DNA of 44,437 nt from Fibrobacterota bacterium (GCA_028287465.1 JAQBPO010000044.1:1-44437), one strand, 5' to 3'; positions 10,101 to 20,322 are shown, counted from the stretch's first letter. Notes: generated from the letters alone by a model not told the origin. Translations and numbers: made by a program.

Positions 10101-10467
10101 GGGAGGGGGCCTTTTGATTCAGGGCGTCCACCTCGATACCTCGGTGGTGGTGGTGTCCTCCACGGACGGCGCGAAGAAGGCGAATTGGAACGTTCAAGTT
10201 ATTCGTACTCCTATGGGAAATTCTAAAACATTGATCTTCAACCGATGCAGTGGATGCCATTATCCTGCTAGCATATACGGCAACATTCCGGCATGGTGCA
10301 CGACAGTGACTAATGCCGGTGGGCACGCGGATTCGGGCCTGATCGTCATCGATTCCAATTCCACGAAAATCATCAAACGGATATCCACGCTCAAGGATAT
10401 GCCCCCAGGCGGCGCCCTGCCGCAGGCCGAAATCGATACCATCGTGAACTGGCTCAACAAGAAATAA
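7105..10467 (+). CDS. Large lipoprotein with about nine Ig-like (BIG2-type) repeats and three c-type heme motifs
   Basis: From the GTG at 7105 it has 1120 residues. A hydrophobic signal segment ends in VIWSC, a probable lipidation site. About nine related beta-sandwich repeats follow, each with a GDxVxP-like opening and an NAxxKxxxL strand, resembling bacterial Ig-like group 2 domains. Three cytochrome c modules interrupt them, with CxxCH motifs CAACH (residue 465), CAPCH (626) and CSGCH (1048, near the C-terminus). Each is followed 30-50 residues later by an MP motif that could supply the axial Met and by a helix of the type ELKVLLAWL. It is probably a surface or periplasmic electron carrier on an adhesin-like stalk, which is inference. 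The start is uncertain: the ATG at 7057 precedes the fadA terminator and is rejected, and an ATG at 7138 is also possible. Base composition falls around the third heme motif (about 10200-10340). Confidence 0.8.
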   Translation: MRLLALLSVILMSLVIWSCNTNSAEDEYTVTFKLDSARVGKFDSVLVEIYNGAAPGPGEAKAPVQKQVIAVSRTAREITIKLDAKVQKDFSVVITGFAGDVIVYRNLHEVDGYTSPDPSKPSVLLITTIKAEDLTVSVGETRAPALSITPENAGDKRVLLVSSDSAKVKIVSDTLVMGLVAGSAKVVASTADRSIKVEFTVNVVAVRVNGFTADSVLALKVGDSVVPAISILPANATEKGFSLESSDSALVEVDGKSIKALKAGKVLLTLISKDGGAKDTITVNVRLAVTGMKGNDLVKQVGDRFVPVLEWTPSDATNQGYTLVSSDPSKVEVSGDSLVSKAIGTATVTATSKDGGFKAGFVITVQARVFKVKGIEAGNLRALAGDTVAATVTFDPANASDKGFTLATADTAVVKLLDDKIAALANGTAEIVVTSVDGGFKDTITFSVETSNFKDDIKPITASKCAACHVPPSRLDWTDSAVFIRHGATAIARLKLPASDSLHMPLPGAVGGPITERELKVLLAWLARTVVPLQSGSIADTTVNLGDTVVPDIKFVPANASNKFYTLTLPDTSVAMVVGGALVPVATGKVNVTATLEDGNRKVVFSMTVKAPLFQTNVLPIVSIKCAPCHLKGSNFNWQDSVALMADGSEAIRRINLAVGAPGHMPQSTDGNPAPNGELTAQQLRVLLGWLHSKVVPLIGITAPNDSVFLGTSKAPNIVYNPANASNKTYELISTDSSKITVEDGKLFGLALGSALVQVKALDGGFVKFFTVKVVPVAVDSIAAHDTAGAIGDTVFPAVDFFPSASTNKGFTIALLKASTKVKIDSAKKIIGLALGKDTLEATSADGSKKSKFTFTVGPVLPKSMVIADTDGVVSGSQVKPRITWVPTTTTDKRFKLQVTVGDTTLVAAVRTDSFMLPRTAVGQVTVKATSVADPSIFDSFTFTVGTVAVSSIAVTNTPVKVAIGFTVAPGLTFTPTNATNKGYSLAVPVGDASNLITAGGGLLIQGVHLDTSVVVVSSTDGAKKANWNVQVIRTPMGNSKTLIFNRCSGCHYPASIYGNIPAWCTTVTNAGGHADSGLIVIDSNSTKIIKRISTLKDMPPGGALPQAEIDTIVNWLNKK

Positions 10468-10511
10468 TCCCGGGACCTTTCGACCCTCCGGTGGAATCGA
10501 AACGGCGGAAT

Positions 10512-10542
10512 AAAAAAAGGGGAGCCCTGCGGCTCCCCTTTT
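10512..10542. terminator. Bidirectional terminator between convergent genes
   Basis: A 12-bp inverted repeat, AAAAGGGGAGCC and GGCTCCCCTTTT, surrounds a four-base loop, with an A-run on the left and a T-run on the right. It can serve both the triheme lipoprotein gene (plus) and the barrel-like gene (minus). Confidence 0.85.
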
Positions 10543-10566
10543 CATTTCAAGCGGTAAGTGTTCCGA

Positions 10567-11391
10567 TTAGAGAGCGTTGTACAGGCCTTCATCCAAGGTG
10601 AAGAAAAGCTTCAGGCGGAAGGACTGGGTCTCCGGCTGGTTCTGGCCGGAAATCGACATGGGGAACGCCATTTCCGCGCTCACGATTTTGTTGAAGGTGT
10701 AATAGGCCCCGGGCGCCACCATGAACAGATGGGCTCCCGTGTCCTCGGACTCGCCGTTGACCATGTGGTTGAAATAGAAGTCATAGGACATGGCCAGGTT
10801 CACGCCCAGGTATTGGTTCTTCGCCGTCATCGCCTTGATGGAAAGCGGATATTCCGGCTTGGCGAACAGGTGGAGGTTATCGATCTTGTTCTTGTCGTTG
10901 TCTTCGGTATTGAAGGTGTACGACGCGTTGCTGAAGAGCTTCACCTGGGGGAAATCCTTATCGTACATGCCTCCGAAGGTCATGCTCGCGTAGTTGCCCG
11001 CGTTCATGATGTCTTCGAACCCGACAGGAAGGGCGATGGCCAGGAAGCCGCCTCCGCCGGTCACCGGATCCCCGTATTTCAGGGCCAGGACGGGACGATC
11101 GAGGCCGGTGCTGCCGGTCGCGTCCACGAACAGGTAGGTAATGGCCATGGAGGCTTCGAGCTTGTCCAATAAGCCGAATTTCCCCTGCATGGGCAAGGCG
11201 GTGGGGTTGTCCGCATTTTCCTTATTATCGCTTTCCCAACTGTCCAGATAGTTCCCGGTTATCGCGGACCGTTCGAAACCCATGTTGATTTGCATGACCC
11301 GGGTGGGTACCGGCATATACTCGTCCAACGCGAAAAGCGCCGAGGCCGTGCAAAAGGCGGTAAGGGTTGATAGCATCATCTTATGGGACAT
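10567..11391 (-). CDS. Probable outer-membrane beta-barrel protein, function unknown
   Basis: This protein has 274 residues, starting at an ATG 6 bases after an AGGAG. An N-terminal signal peptide (hydrophobic to about residue 20, ending SALFALDEY) is followed by alternating hydrophobic and polar residues with many aromatic-ended strands, as in small outer-membrane barrels. Examples are LEASMAITYLFVD, GAYYTFNKIVSAEMAF and the last strand SFRLKLFFTL. There are no cysteines in the mature part and no known catalytic motif. The C-terminal residues after the last strand (DEGLYNAL) do not end in Phe, unlike classical porins. It shares a divergent 265-base spacer with an Rrf2-type regulator and could be one of its targets, which is inference. 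A solute channel of the kind annotated as a putative transporter is the likeliest class. Confidence 0.65.
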   Translation of the reverse strand: MSHKMMLSTLTAFCTASALFALDEYMPVPTRVMQINMGFERSAITGNYLDSWESDNKENADNPTALPMQGKFGLLDKLEASMAITYLFVDATGSTGLDRPVLALKYGDPVTGGGGFLAIALPVGFEDIMNAGNYASMTFGGMYDKDFPQVKLFSNASYTFNTEDNDKNKIDNLHLFAKPEYPLSIKAMTAKNQYLGVNLAMSYDFYFNHMVNGESEDTGAHLFMVAPGAYYTFNKIVSAEMAFPMSISGQNQPETQSFRLKLFFTLDEGLYNAL

Positions 11392-11632
11392 TCATCGCTC
11401 CTGAGCTTTGGTTTCCGGTTCCCGGGGTCACCTTCGGGCCGCAAAAAGGGTCACCCCCAGTTTAACCGATTTTCGGCCATGATTTCAATATTTTGATGCT
11501 GGACCGTGAATAAATTTCCTCTCGTGGTTGGTCCGCGCGGATGTTGGCGGTCCAAAAGCGGTAAGATGGGGAAATAGGCCCTTTTGCCAAGGGAGACCTT
11601 CGGGAACAAAGGCCTGGCCCGGTGGGTTAGAC

Positions 11633-11640
11633 TATATTAA
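11633..11640 (+). promoter_or_regulatory. Possible -10 box for the Rrf2 gene
   Basis: TATATTAA lies 16 bases before the ATG in an otherwise GC-rich spacer. No matching -35 element is clear. Rrf2 proteins often repress their own gene, so an operator may overlap here. Confidence 0.35.
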
Positions 11641-11656
11641 TAGCCTGGAATAGCCG

Positions 11657-12157
11657 ATGAAATTCACCAAGAAGACCGATTACGCCCTCAGGACCATGCA
11701 GTTCCTGGCCCGGCAATGGTTCCAGCCCGAGGGCGGGGAAGAGGGTAGGCCCCATCCCGTGCCCGTTCAGGCGATCTCGGACCAGTCCCACCTGTCCATG
11801 CGCTTTCTCCAGGGGATCGTCTCCCGCCTGTCCAAGGCCAAGCTCTTGCGCACCATTCCCGGCGTCAAGGGAGGCATCATGCTGGCCCGGGAGCCGGAGC
11901 GGATCACCATCCTCGACATCATCGAGGCGGTTGAGGGCAAGATCAACCTGATGAATTGCCTGGAACATCCCGAGCATTGCGGGGATTTCCAGGGGTGCTC
12001 GATCATGGGCGTGCTCTCCACGGCCCAGACGGCCCTCATAACCGCCCTGTCCAATACCAATCTGAAATTGATGGTCAAGGCCAAGCAGGACCCCTTCAAC
12101 CGGATGCCGGAAAAGCACTTCCTGAAGCCCCAATTCGGTTGTCCCGTCCTGAAGTAA
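11657..12157 (+). CDS. Rrf2-family transcriptional regulator, probable Fe-S sensor
   Basis: This regulator has 166 residues. The N-terminal winged helix begins in the family manner (MKFTKKTDYALRTMQFLA). A recognition helix follows in the region ISDQSHLSMRFLQGIVSRL, then the wing GVKGGIMLAREPERITILDIIEAVEG. Three cysteines at residues 101, 108 and 114 give C-X6-C-X5-C, close to but not the same as the spacing in IscR and NsrR, where they bind a [2Fe-2S] or [4Fe-4S] cluster. A fourth cysteine sits in the C-terminal GCPVLK. An extra charged loop (about residues 22-36, EGGEEGRPHP) enlarges the DNA-binding domain. It likely senses oxidative or nitrosative stress or Fe-S status. Its neighbours are a divergent barrel protein and the sucCD operon, not isc or suf genes, so the regulon cannot be named. 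The ribosome site is weak. Confidence 0.85.
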   Translation: MKFTKKTDYALRTMQFLARQWFQPEGGEEGRPHPVPVQAISDQSHLSMRFLQGIVSRLSKAKLLRTIPGVKGGIMLAREPERITILDIIEAVEGKINLMNCLEHPEHCGDFQGCSIMGVLSTAQTALITALSNTNLKLMVKAKQDPFNRMPEKHFLKPQFGCPVLK

Positions 12158-12394
12158 GCTAAGGGCGAAGCAGGGTCGTTGGCCCGGTCCCTTTTCAAGG
12201 GCGTCCGGCCTCGGACGGCGGGCGTATCGACTGGACGAGTCCATTTTAATTGCATTCACGCCGGACGCTGATCGAACCCCGCCGGGGCTTTCACCCAATT
12301 TATCGCCTACCTCCCATTCTTTGCCTCAAAATGATTGATCGCGGGCCGGTTTTTGAGCATTTTTTACCGGGTCTAAACCAATCAAGGACAATCC

Positions 12395-13579
12395 ATGAAG
12401 TTGCATGAATACCAAGCCAAGGCCATCCTGCGCCAGGCTGGCCTGCCCGTGCCCAAAGGGGAAGTCGTCTTCAAAGCCGAAGAGGTTTCCAACGCGTTGG
12501 CCAAGCTCGGCATGAACACCGGCGTCGCCAAGGCTCAAGCCTATACCGGCGGCCGCGGCAAAGCCGGCGGCATCAAACTGTACAAGACCGCGGACGAGGC
12601 CCTGGCCCTTACCAAGCAACTGATCGGGATGACCTTGGTCACCAAGCAGACCGGACCCGAAGGCGTCAAAATCGAGGCCGTCCTCCTCGAAGAGGCCAGC
12701 GTCATCAAGCGCGAGCTCTACGTGGCCGTCACCCTGGATAGGGCCAAGGCCAATATCGTCCTCATCCTGAGCCCGGAAGGCGGCATGGATATCGAGGAAG
12801 TGGCGGAGAAGACTCCGGACCGCATCCTCAAGCTCTACCCGGCCTGGGGCCGCAACGTGGATCCGGCCTTGGCCGCCCAAGGCGCCAAGTTCCTCGGTCT
12901 CGAGGGCGAACAGGCGAAAGCCTTCGGGGACATCCTCGAGAAGCTGTACCGCATCTACCAGGAAAAGGATTGCACCCTCCTGGAAATCAACCCCCTGGTG
13001 GTCAACGGCACGGGCGGCCTGTCCCTGTTGGATTGCAAGTTCAACATCGACGACAATGCCGTCTACCGCCAGACCGAGACCGGCGGCGATCCGGACGCGG
13101 AAAAGGACCCTTCCGAAATCGAAGCCGGCAAGTACGGCCTGAGCTACATCAAGCTGGACGGGGACATCGGCTGCATGGTGAACGGCGCGGGACTGGCCAT
13201 GGCCACCATGGACATCATCGCCCATTACGGCGCGCAACCGGCCAACTTCTTGGACGTGGGCGGATCGGCTTCGGAAGAGGCCGTCACCAAGGCCTTCGAA
13301 ATCATCACCTCGGACAAGAACGTCAAAGGCATCCTGGTCAACATCTTCGGCGGCATCATGCCTTGCGATCGCATCGCCCGCGGCATCGTGAACGCGGTGA
13401 AGACCACGGGCCTGAACGTGCCCCTGGTGGTGCGCCTGGAAGGCACCAATGTCAAGGAAGGCAAGGAAGTGATCGAGAATTCGGGGCTGAACCTCACCAG
13501 CGCCTCGGACCTGGAAGACGCCGCCAAACTGGCCGCGCAGAACGTGAAAGCCTTGAAGGCCGGCAAAGGAGCGAACTGA
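12395..13579 (+). CDS. sucC: Succinyl-CoA ligase, beta subunit
   Basis: This subunit joins SucD to make the TCA-cycle enzyme that interconverts succinyl-CoA with succinate and ATP or GTP. It has 394 residues, slightly longer than the E. coli form. The N-terminal ATP-grasp fold begins [20 protein letters not shown]. Family motifs include [35 protein letters not shown], the metal-site region LLEINPLVV, and in the C-terminal domain [14 protein letters not shown] and [16 protein letters not shown]. An AAGGA sits 7-8 bases before the ATG. It is followed after one base by sucD (TGA-G-ATG), so the two are surely co-translated. Nucleotide specificity cannot be read from the sequence by eye. Confidence 0.97.
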   Translation: MKLHEYQAKAILRQAGLPVPKGEVVFKAEEVSNALAKLGMNTGVAKAQAYTGGRGKAGGIKLYKTADEALALTKQLIGMTLVTKQTGPEGVKIEAVLLEEASVIKRELYVAVTLDRAKANIVLILSPEGGMDIEEVAEKTPDRILKLYPAWGRNVDPALAAQGAKFLGLEGEQAKAFGDILEKLYRIYQEKDCTLLEINPLVVNGTGGLSLLDCKFNIDDNAVYRQTETGGDPDAEKDPSEIEAGKYGLSYIKLDGDIGCMVNGAGLAMATMDIIAHYGAQPANFLDVGGSASEEAVTKAFEIITSDKNVKGILVNIFGGIMPCDRIARGIVNAVKTTGLNVPLVVRLEGTNVKEGKEVIENSGLNLTSASDLEDAAKLAAQNVKALKAGKGAN

Positions 13580-13580
13580 G

Positions 13581-15522
<1,942 letters not shown>

Positions 15523-15562
15523 ATGCGCGACTGGCGTCCATCCTTGGACGCTCCAGCCAACG

Positions 15563-15595
15563 AAAAGGCCCGCCCTGTGAGGGGCGGGCCTTTTT
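15563..15595 (+). terminator. Rho-independent terminator of sucCD-mdh
   Basis: A 9-bp GC-rich stem, GGCCCGCCC with GGGCGGGCC, has a six-base loop. It is preceded by AAAA and followed by TTTTT, so it may also act on the converging protease gene. Confidence 0.9.
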
Positions 15596-15688
15596 ATTTC
15601 CGATCCATTCGAGGCTGGGGGCCGAAGGGGAGGACCGGAAACAAGGACTCAACCCTGCCCGGTCCGGCCGGGCAGGCGGATTCGGTGA

Positions 15689-16972
15689 TTACCTGGAGTT
15701 CACGACCAGGCGGATGGAACCGTCCTGCTGCTTGACGGCCACCATGCGGGCCGTAGAGAGGTTTTCCATGGCGCGTCCCATGATGTTGAAGGCCGGCACA
15801 CCGGCATCCCGGAAGAGGCGGATATTGCGGTTATTGGTCAGGGTCACGGGATTGCTGCCCGGAATGGTCACCTGGATGTCCACCCAGCCTTCTTCGGTGA
15901 AGGTGCCGGTATTGATGGCGAGGGTCTTGAAGGAGGTCTGCCCGTATTTGTCCTGGAAGGATTTGCCGACGGCGAGCACGCCGTCCGACTCGTCGCCGCT
16001 GGTCTTCGAGCCAGGGGTGGTGTCCAGGTACCAGGAATCCAGGTTGGTGGCGGTTCGGAAGCCCTGGAACATCACAGTGGCGCCGTTGCGGGCGCTGGTG
16101 CTGACGGTCCGGTACTCGAACCAATAGCCGTAGCTGGCGTTCCCCGAGGGGATGCGCAGGCCGATGGTGCGGCCCTTATGTACGGCATTGTCCTGGGCAT
16201 AGACCCGGTAGGTGCCGCTGGCCTTCACTTCCTTGATCTCGGCGGAGTCTTCCCAGCCGATGCGCCACTTGTAGAGCACGTTGAAATGCCCGGTTGAACC
16301 CCCGCGGCCCATGATGTCATAGGGGTTGCCGTATTCATTGGTCTGGGCCGTGGTTCCCGGGGTCCCGAACATATCGGGACCCGCTTCGATGGAATGGGCA
16401 TGCGGGAGCCCGAGCGAGTGGCCGAGTTCGTGGCCGGTCACGCCCGCGCTGTAGCTGCCGTTGATCCAGTCGGCATCGCGCATGTTGGAAAGGCCCGCCC
16501 AACCGACGGAGATCTGGGGAAAGCTGGCGACGAAAACGTCATAGTCGATCCCGCGCTTCAATCCTGCGGCGGTCATCTGGGAGGAAATCCAGGATTGCAG
16601 GCTGCTGAAATTGGCGCCATACTCGGCCTTCGTGCCGGGAGCGTTCAGGATCACGCCATAGGTGCGCCAATCCCATTCGAAGGTATTGCGCGACATGGAG
16701 CGATATAGGGTATTGATGGTCCCATTCGTCTTGTTGATGGTGGCCGTGTCGATGGCGTAGGGCGCATCCGAAAACCCGACGCGGATGACCATGGCCTTCA
16801 GCTTTCCCGACCAGGTCTTGGTGATCTTGGGAATATCGGCAGACTTGCCCAAGGCGGGCATGACGTCCGGCGTACCGCAGTTCAGTCCCTCATCCTGGGC
16901 GGCAGCCCGACCCGCGGTCAGGCATGCGGCCAAGGCGAGCAAGCAAAGCTTCCGCGCGTTTCGTGAATTCAT
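15689..16972 (-). CDS. Secreted zinc metalloprotease with metzincin motif
   Basis: This protein has 427 residues. A signal peptide (MNSRNARKLCLLALAACLTAGRAAA-type, cleavage near residue 25) indicates export. The zinc motif HELGHSLGLPH at residues 181-191 is a full HExxHxxGxxH, with Glu182 as catalytic base and His181, His185 and His191 as metal ligands. The segment before it (MVIRVGFSDAPY, then WDWRTYGVILNAPGT) resembles the opening of M6- or M11-like peptidases. A Met-turn candidate is PYDIMGRGG, about 30 residues later. The C-terminal 150 residues are beta-rich and end in a segment (FNIMGRAMENLSTARMV) that may be a small accessory or anchoring domain. It is divergent from the copper oxidase gene. 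The exact peptidase family and substrate cannot be fixed by eye. Confidence 0.8.
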   Translation of the reverse strand: MNSRNARKLCLLALAACLTAGRAAAQDEGLNCGTPDVMPALGKSADIPKITKTWSGKLKAMVIRVGFSDAPYAIDTATINKTNGTINTLYRSMSRNTFEWDWRTYGVILNAPGTKAEYGANFSSLQSWISSQMTAAGLKRGIDYDVFVASFPQISVGWAGLSNMRDADWINGSYSAGVTGHELGHSLGLPHAHSIEAGPDMFGTPGTTAQTNEYGNPYDIMGRGGSTGHFNVLYKWRIGWEDSAEIKEVKASGTYRVYAQDNAVHKGRTIGLRIPSGNASYGYWFEYRTVSTSARNGATVMFQGFRTATNLDSWYLDTTPGSKTSGDESDGVLAVGKSFQDKYGQTSFKTLAINTGTFTEEGWVDIQVTIPGSNPVTLTNNRNIRLFRDAGVPAFNIMGRAMENLSTARMVAVKQQDGSIRLVVNSR

Positions 16973-17233
16973 CCGTCCCCCTCTGCTATTCTTGAATGAA
17001 CCGTTGGATTCGGATCCGGTCGGTTCGTATGATTATATGGATACCGTCATATCCGAGATCGGGCAGGATAAAAACCCGATAACTGAAATCTCCGTTGCCC
17101 GTGGGACAACGCGATTTCCCCAGGATTCCGGGAGGGCGGTTTTCCCTCGCGTAAACATGAGGACGCACGCTTATCATTACCACGGATCACATTGGTATTA
17201 TAGGGCTTGGAAGGGTTAGAGGTCCGTAAAAGC

Positions 17234-19612
17234 ATGGAAGCATCGATTCGCATGACGCTACCGTTTTGGGCCCGGTTGAGTCTTATCCCGGCCATATTAG
17301 CGATTTTCTGTTGTTCCGATAAATCCACAAGTGTGAATAACGGTGTCGACCCGCAAAACGGGCCGAAAATCCCGTACGATGCCGGAGTCGAGGGACTTCC
17401 CGAGGCCGTGGCGACATCCACCATCGAAGCCTTCGATGGCGATACCGTGCGATTGAAGGTTTCCTACGTCGCTAAGATGATAGCAGGAAAAAAGGTCCGC
17501 ATGCTCGCCTATAACGGCTCGGTACCCGGTCCCACGCTCAAGATCCCCCAAGGCGCGGAAATCACCGTGCTCCTTGAAAACGAAACGAATCTTCCCACAA
17601 CCCTGCATTCGCACGGGGTCCGTCTCGATTATCACAGCGATGGCGTCCCTGACCTGACCCAATCCGCCACCCAAGGCGGCAAGACCTTCGCGTACCGGAT
17701 CCGGTTCCCGGATCCCGGGATCTTCTGGTACCATCCGCATTTCCGGGAGGATTACCAGATGGAATTGGGGTTGTACGGAAGTTACCTGGTAACGCCCAAG
17801 GATACCACGTATTGGCAGCCCGTGAACCGGGAAGTCGTGCTGATGGTGGACGATCTTTCCGTGGGCGGCAACGTCATCGAACCCTTCTACGGCAACCTGC
17901 CCGACCATTCCCTGATGGGCCGTTTCGGGAACGTATTCCTGGTCAACGGGGATACCGCCTTCACCCTTCACGTCAAGCGGAACGAGACGATCCGATTCTA
18001 CGTTGTGAACGCATCCAACGCCCGCGTCTACAACCTCCAATACTCCAGGGACATGGACCTCAACGTCGTCGGGGCCGACAATGGCCGGTTCGAATTCCCC
18101 TCCAACCGGGAGAATTACGTGGTGGCGCCGTCCGAACGCGCCATCTTCCAGCTTTATTTCAACGACGGGCTGAACGATTACGATACCCTCGACCTCTGGA
18201 ACGTAACGCCCGCGGGCGTCTCCGTGCTCGCCCATTTCGTCTATGACGCGGATACGGCCAAGCCGGATTTGAGATCCAGCATCTCCACGCGGCAAAGCCC
18301 CCAGGTCGCGGCATCCATCGACCCCTTCCGGCCCTTTTTCGACAAGCTTCCGGACGAGGAGATCCTCCTCACCGGATACATGGACATGTCGGTTCCCTTG
18401 GCCAAGGCCTCCGCGGCCCAGCATGATCCGGATCCGACGAACCGGATGGGGGTGGAGTGGACCGATAGCGTACACGGACCCGCCATGCTGGCGATGAACG
18501 GCCAGTCGAATACGCGGAACACGCATTGGATCATACGCGATTTGAAGACGGGAAAGGAGAACCACCAAATCGATTGGGCCTTCAAGAGGGGATCGAAGGT
18601 GCTTATCAGGGTGCGGAACGATACCACGGTCGCGTCCACGAACGCCAATATCATGAACCACCCCATGCCGCACCCCATCCATTTCCACGGCCAGCGCTTC
18701 CTGGTGGTCCGCGAGAACGGCCAAGTGCCCCTGGAAGGGCTCGCATGGCGGGACAGTTACCTCATCGGCCGGGGCTTTACGGTCGATCTGCTTCTGGATG
18801 CGGACAATCCTGGCGATTGGATGTTCCATTGCCATATCGCCGAGCACCTCGAAGACGATATGATGGGCCACTTCAAGGTGCTGGAGGAGCTCGCCAACGA
18901 GAAAATCCCTTTCGAATGGTCCTTGAGCCTTCATCTCGCGAACCCGGCCGATTCCCTACGCAGGGACACCACCCTGGTTTCCGCGGTACCGGCCACCGTC
19001 ACGGGACGCATCAATGCCTTCGCGCCGTCCGGGAGCGCGCACGGGGTTTCCCTGGCGACGGCCCTGGACGGGTTCGCCTATTTCGAGAACGCGGACGATC
19101 CATCCCTGAAAGCCGCCGCGGCCTTGGATCCCTCCGGCGATTTCTCCTTACCCACGGCCGGCCTGCTCGGGGCATCTCCCGTGACGCGGGTCAAGGTTTT
19201 CCTGAAGCCCAGGATACCGGTCTATCGCCCCAGTCCGGATACCTTGCGCCTGGTCTTCGATCGCCAAGGGAAAATCGCGTGGTCGCTGGACCTGGATTTG
19301 GCGGGGGATACCCTATTGACCTCGCTCCGCGGAGAGGCCTCGGCGGTAAGCCATATGCAGGGAGCGGTGACCGGCAAAGTGAACGGGTTCGACCCCGCGA
19401 CCACGCGCGATACTCTATATTTCCGGAACGTGATTTATCCCGAACTTTACGCGGACGTTCCGCTCGCCCAGGACGGCGCCTTTTCCTTCGACGCGGCCGA
19501 CGTGGTGGCCAGCCTCGATGGATTGCATACCCTGCATATCTTCCTCCGTCCCAGGACCGGCCAGCGCAAGATGGATCCGGACACGGTCCGGGTCAATATC
19601 AGCATCCCATGA
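17234..19612 (+). CDS. Multicopper oxidase lipoprotein with duplicated C-terminal domain
   Basis: The ATG at 17234 gives 792 residues; an in-frame TTG at 17207 is less likely. A hydrophobic segment ends in AIFCC, a probable though atypical lipid site. Three cupredoxin domains carry all copper ligands: HSHG (His125, His127), HPH (167, 169), HPIHFH (480, 483, 485) and HCHIAEHLEDDM (His532, Cys533, His534, His538, Met543). The Met543 axial ligand gives an ordinary type 1 site. It may oxidise phenolics, metal ions or other reductants outside the inner membrane; the substrate is unknown. After the oxidase (from about residue 588) come two related segments of about 85 residues that are not part of normal laccases. 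The stop overlaps the start of mtnN (ATGA), so the two are translationally coupled. Confidence 0.9.
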   Translation: MEASIRMTLPFWARLSLIPAILAIFCCSDKSTSVNNGVDPQNGPKIPYDAGVEGLPEAVATSTIEAFDGDTVRLKVSYVAKMIAGKKVRMLAYNGSVPGPTLKIPQGAEITVLLENETNLPTTLHSHGVRLDYHSDGVPDLTQSATQGGKTFAYRIRFPDPGIFWYHPHFREDYQMELGLYGSYLVTPKDTTYWQPVNREVVLMVDDLSVGGNVIEPFYGNLPDHSLMGRFGNVFLVNGDTAFTLHVKRNETIRFYVVNASNARVYNLQYSRDMDLNVVGADNGRFEFPSNRENYVVAPSERAIFQLYFNDGLNDYDTLDLWNVTPAGVSVLAHFVYDADTAKPDLRSSISTRQSPQVAASIDPFRPFFDKLPDEEILLTGYMDMSVPLAKASAAQHDPDPTNRMGVEWTDSVHGPAMLAMNGQSNTRNTHWIIRDLKTGKENHQIDWAFKRGSKVLIRVRNDTTVASTNANIMNHPMPHPIHFHGQRFLVVRENGQVPLEGLAWRDSYLIGRGFTVDLLLDADNPGDWMFHCHIAEHLEDDMMGHFKVLEELANEKIPFEWSLSLHLANPADSLRRDTTLVSAVPATVTGRINAFAPSGSAHGVSLATALDGFAYFENADDPSLKAAAALDPSGDFSLPTAGLLGASPVTRVKVFLKPRIPVYRPSPDTLRLVFDRQGKIAWSLDLDLAGDTLLTSLRGEASAVSHMQGAVTGKVNGFDPATTRDTLYFRNVIYPELYADVPLAQDGAFSFDAADVVASLDGLHTLHIFLRPRTGQRKMDPDTVRVNISIP

Positions 19613-20322
19613 CGCCCGATCGGATCGGCATCATGGGCGCGATGGATGCGGAAATCACCGAATTCCTCGGCCATGCGGACCTGATCGAGAGCACGGAATG
19701 GCGGGGCTTCACCTTCCATACCGTCCGCCTGGAGGGACGGGAGGCCGTCCTGGTGAAATCCGGGATCGGCAAGGTCTTCTCCGCGCTCGTAAGCCAGCAT
19801 CTCATCGACGCCTTCGCGCCGGAGGCCCTCATCTTCACCGGCGTGGCTGGCGCCTTGAATCCCGCCTACGAAATCGGGGACGTCGTGATCAGCCGGGACT
19901 GCATCCAGCACGATGTGGATGGCCGCGCCCTGGGCTTCGCCCGCGGCAACCTGCTGTATACGGACCTTAAAATCTTCGCCGCCGATCCCGACCTGGCCCG
20001 CATCGCCCTATCCGCCGATGCCGTAGGCCATAACATCCGATCCGGCCGCATCCTGACCGGGGATCAGTTCATGACCCGGGACCAGATCAACCACCACCGT
20101 TACCTGGTGGATGAGCTTCACGGGGACGCGGTCGAGATGGAGGGCGGGGCGATGGCGCAGGTCTGCGCCGTGAACGGGATCCCCTTCGTCGTGGTCCGGA
20201 CGATTTCCGACCGGGCGGACGGGGACGCCGTGGAGGATTTCAACCGGTTCCTTCCGGAAGTGGCGCGGAACTCCTTCGCAATCGTAAGGCATATCCTCTC
20301 GCGCCTGCCGCGTTCGGCCTGA
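19609..20322 (+). CDS. mtnN: 5'-methylthioadenosine/S-adenosylhomocysteine nucleosidase
   Basis: This enzyme hydrolyses MTA and SAH to adenine and the thioribose product, recycling by-products of methylation and polyamine synthesis. It has 237 residues, within the family range. The N-terminal GIMGAMDAEITEF contains the conserved catalytic Glu region. GVAGALNPAYEIGDVVIS forms the phosphorylase-fold core, VEMEGGAMAQVC binds ribose, and RTISDRAD carries the catalytic Asp. Its ATG overlaps the stop of the copper oxidase gene by four bases, an odd functional pairing. Related futalosine hydrolases share the fold, but the motifs fit MTA/SAH nucleosidase better. It converges on the yciO-like gene with a 3-base gap and no terminator between. 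Confidence 0.9.
   Translation: MTPDRIGIMGAMDAEITEFLGHADLIESTEWRGFTFHTVRLEGREAVLVKSGIGKVFSALVSQHLIDAFAPEALIFTGVAGALNPAYEIGDVVISRDCIQHDVDGRALGFARGNLLYTDLKIFAADPDLARIALSADAVGHNIRSGRILTGDQFMTRDQINHHRYLVDELHGDAVEMEGGAMAQVCAVNGIPFVVVRTISDRADGDAVEDFNRFLPEVARNSFAIVRHILSRLPRSA

Noticed and set aside
7852-10545. Minus-strand open frame of 897 codons opposite the triheme lipoprotein
   Set aside because: It has a shadow-like Arg/Gly/His/Asp composition and no domain, and it runs through the bidirectional terminator.
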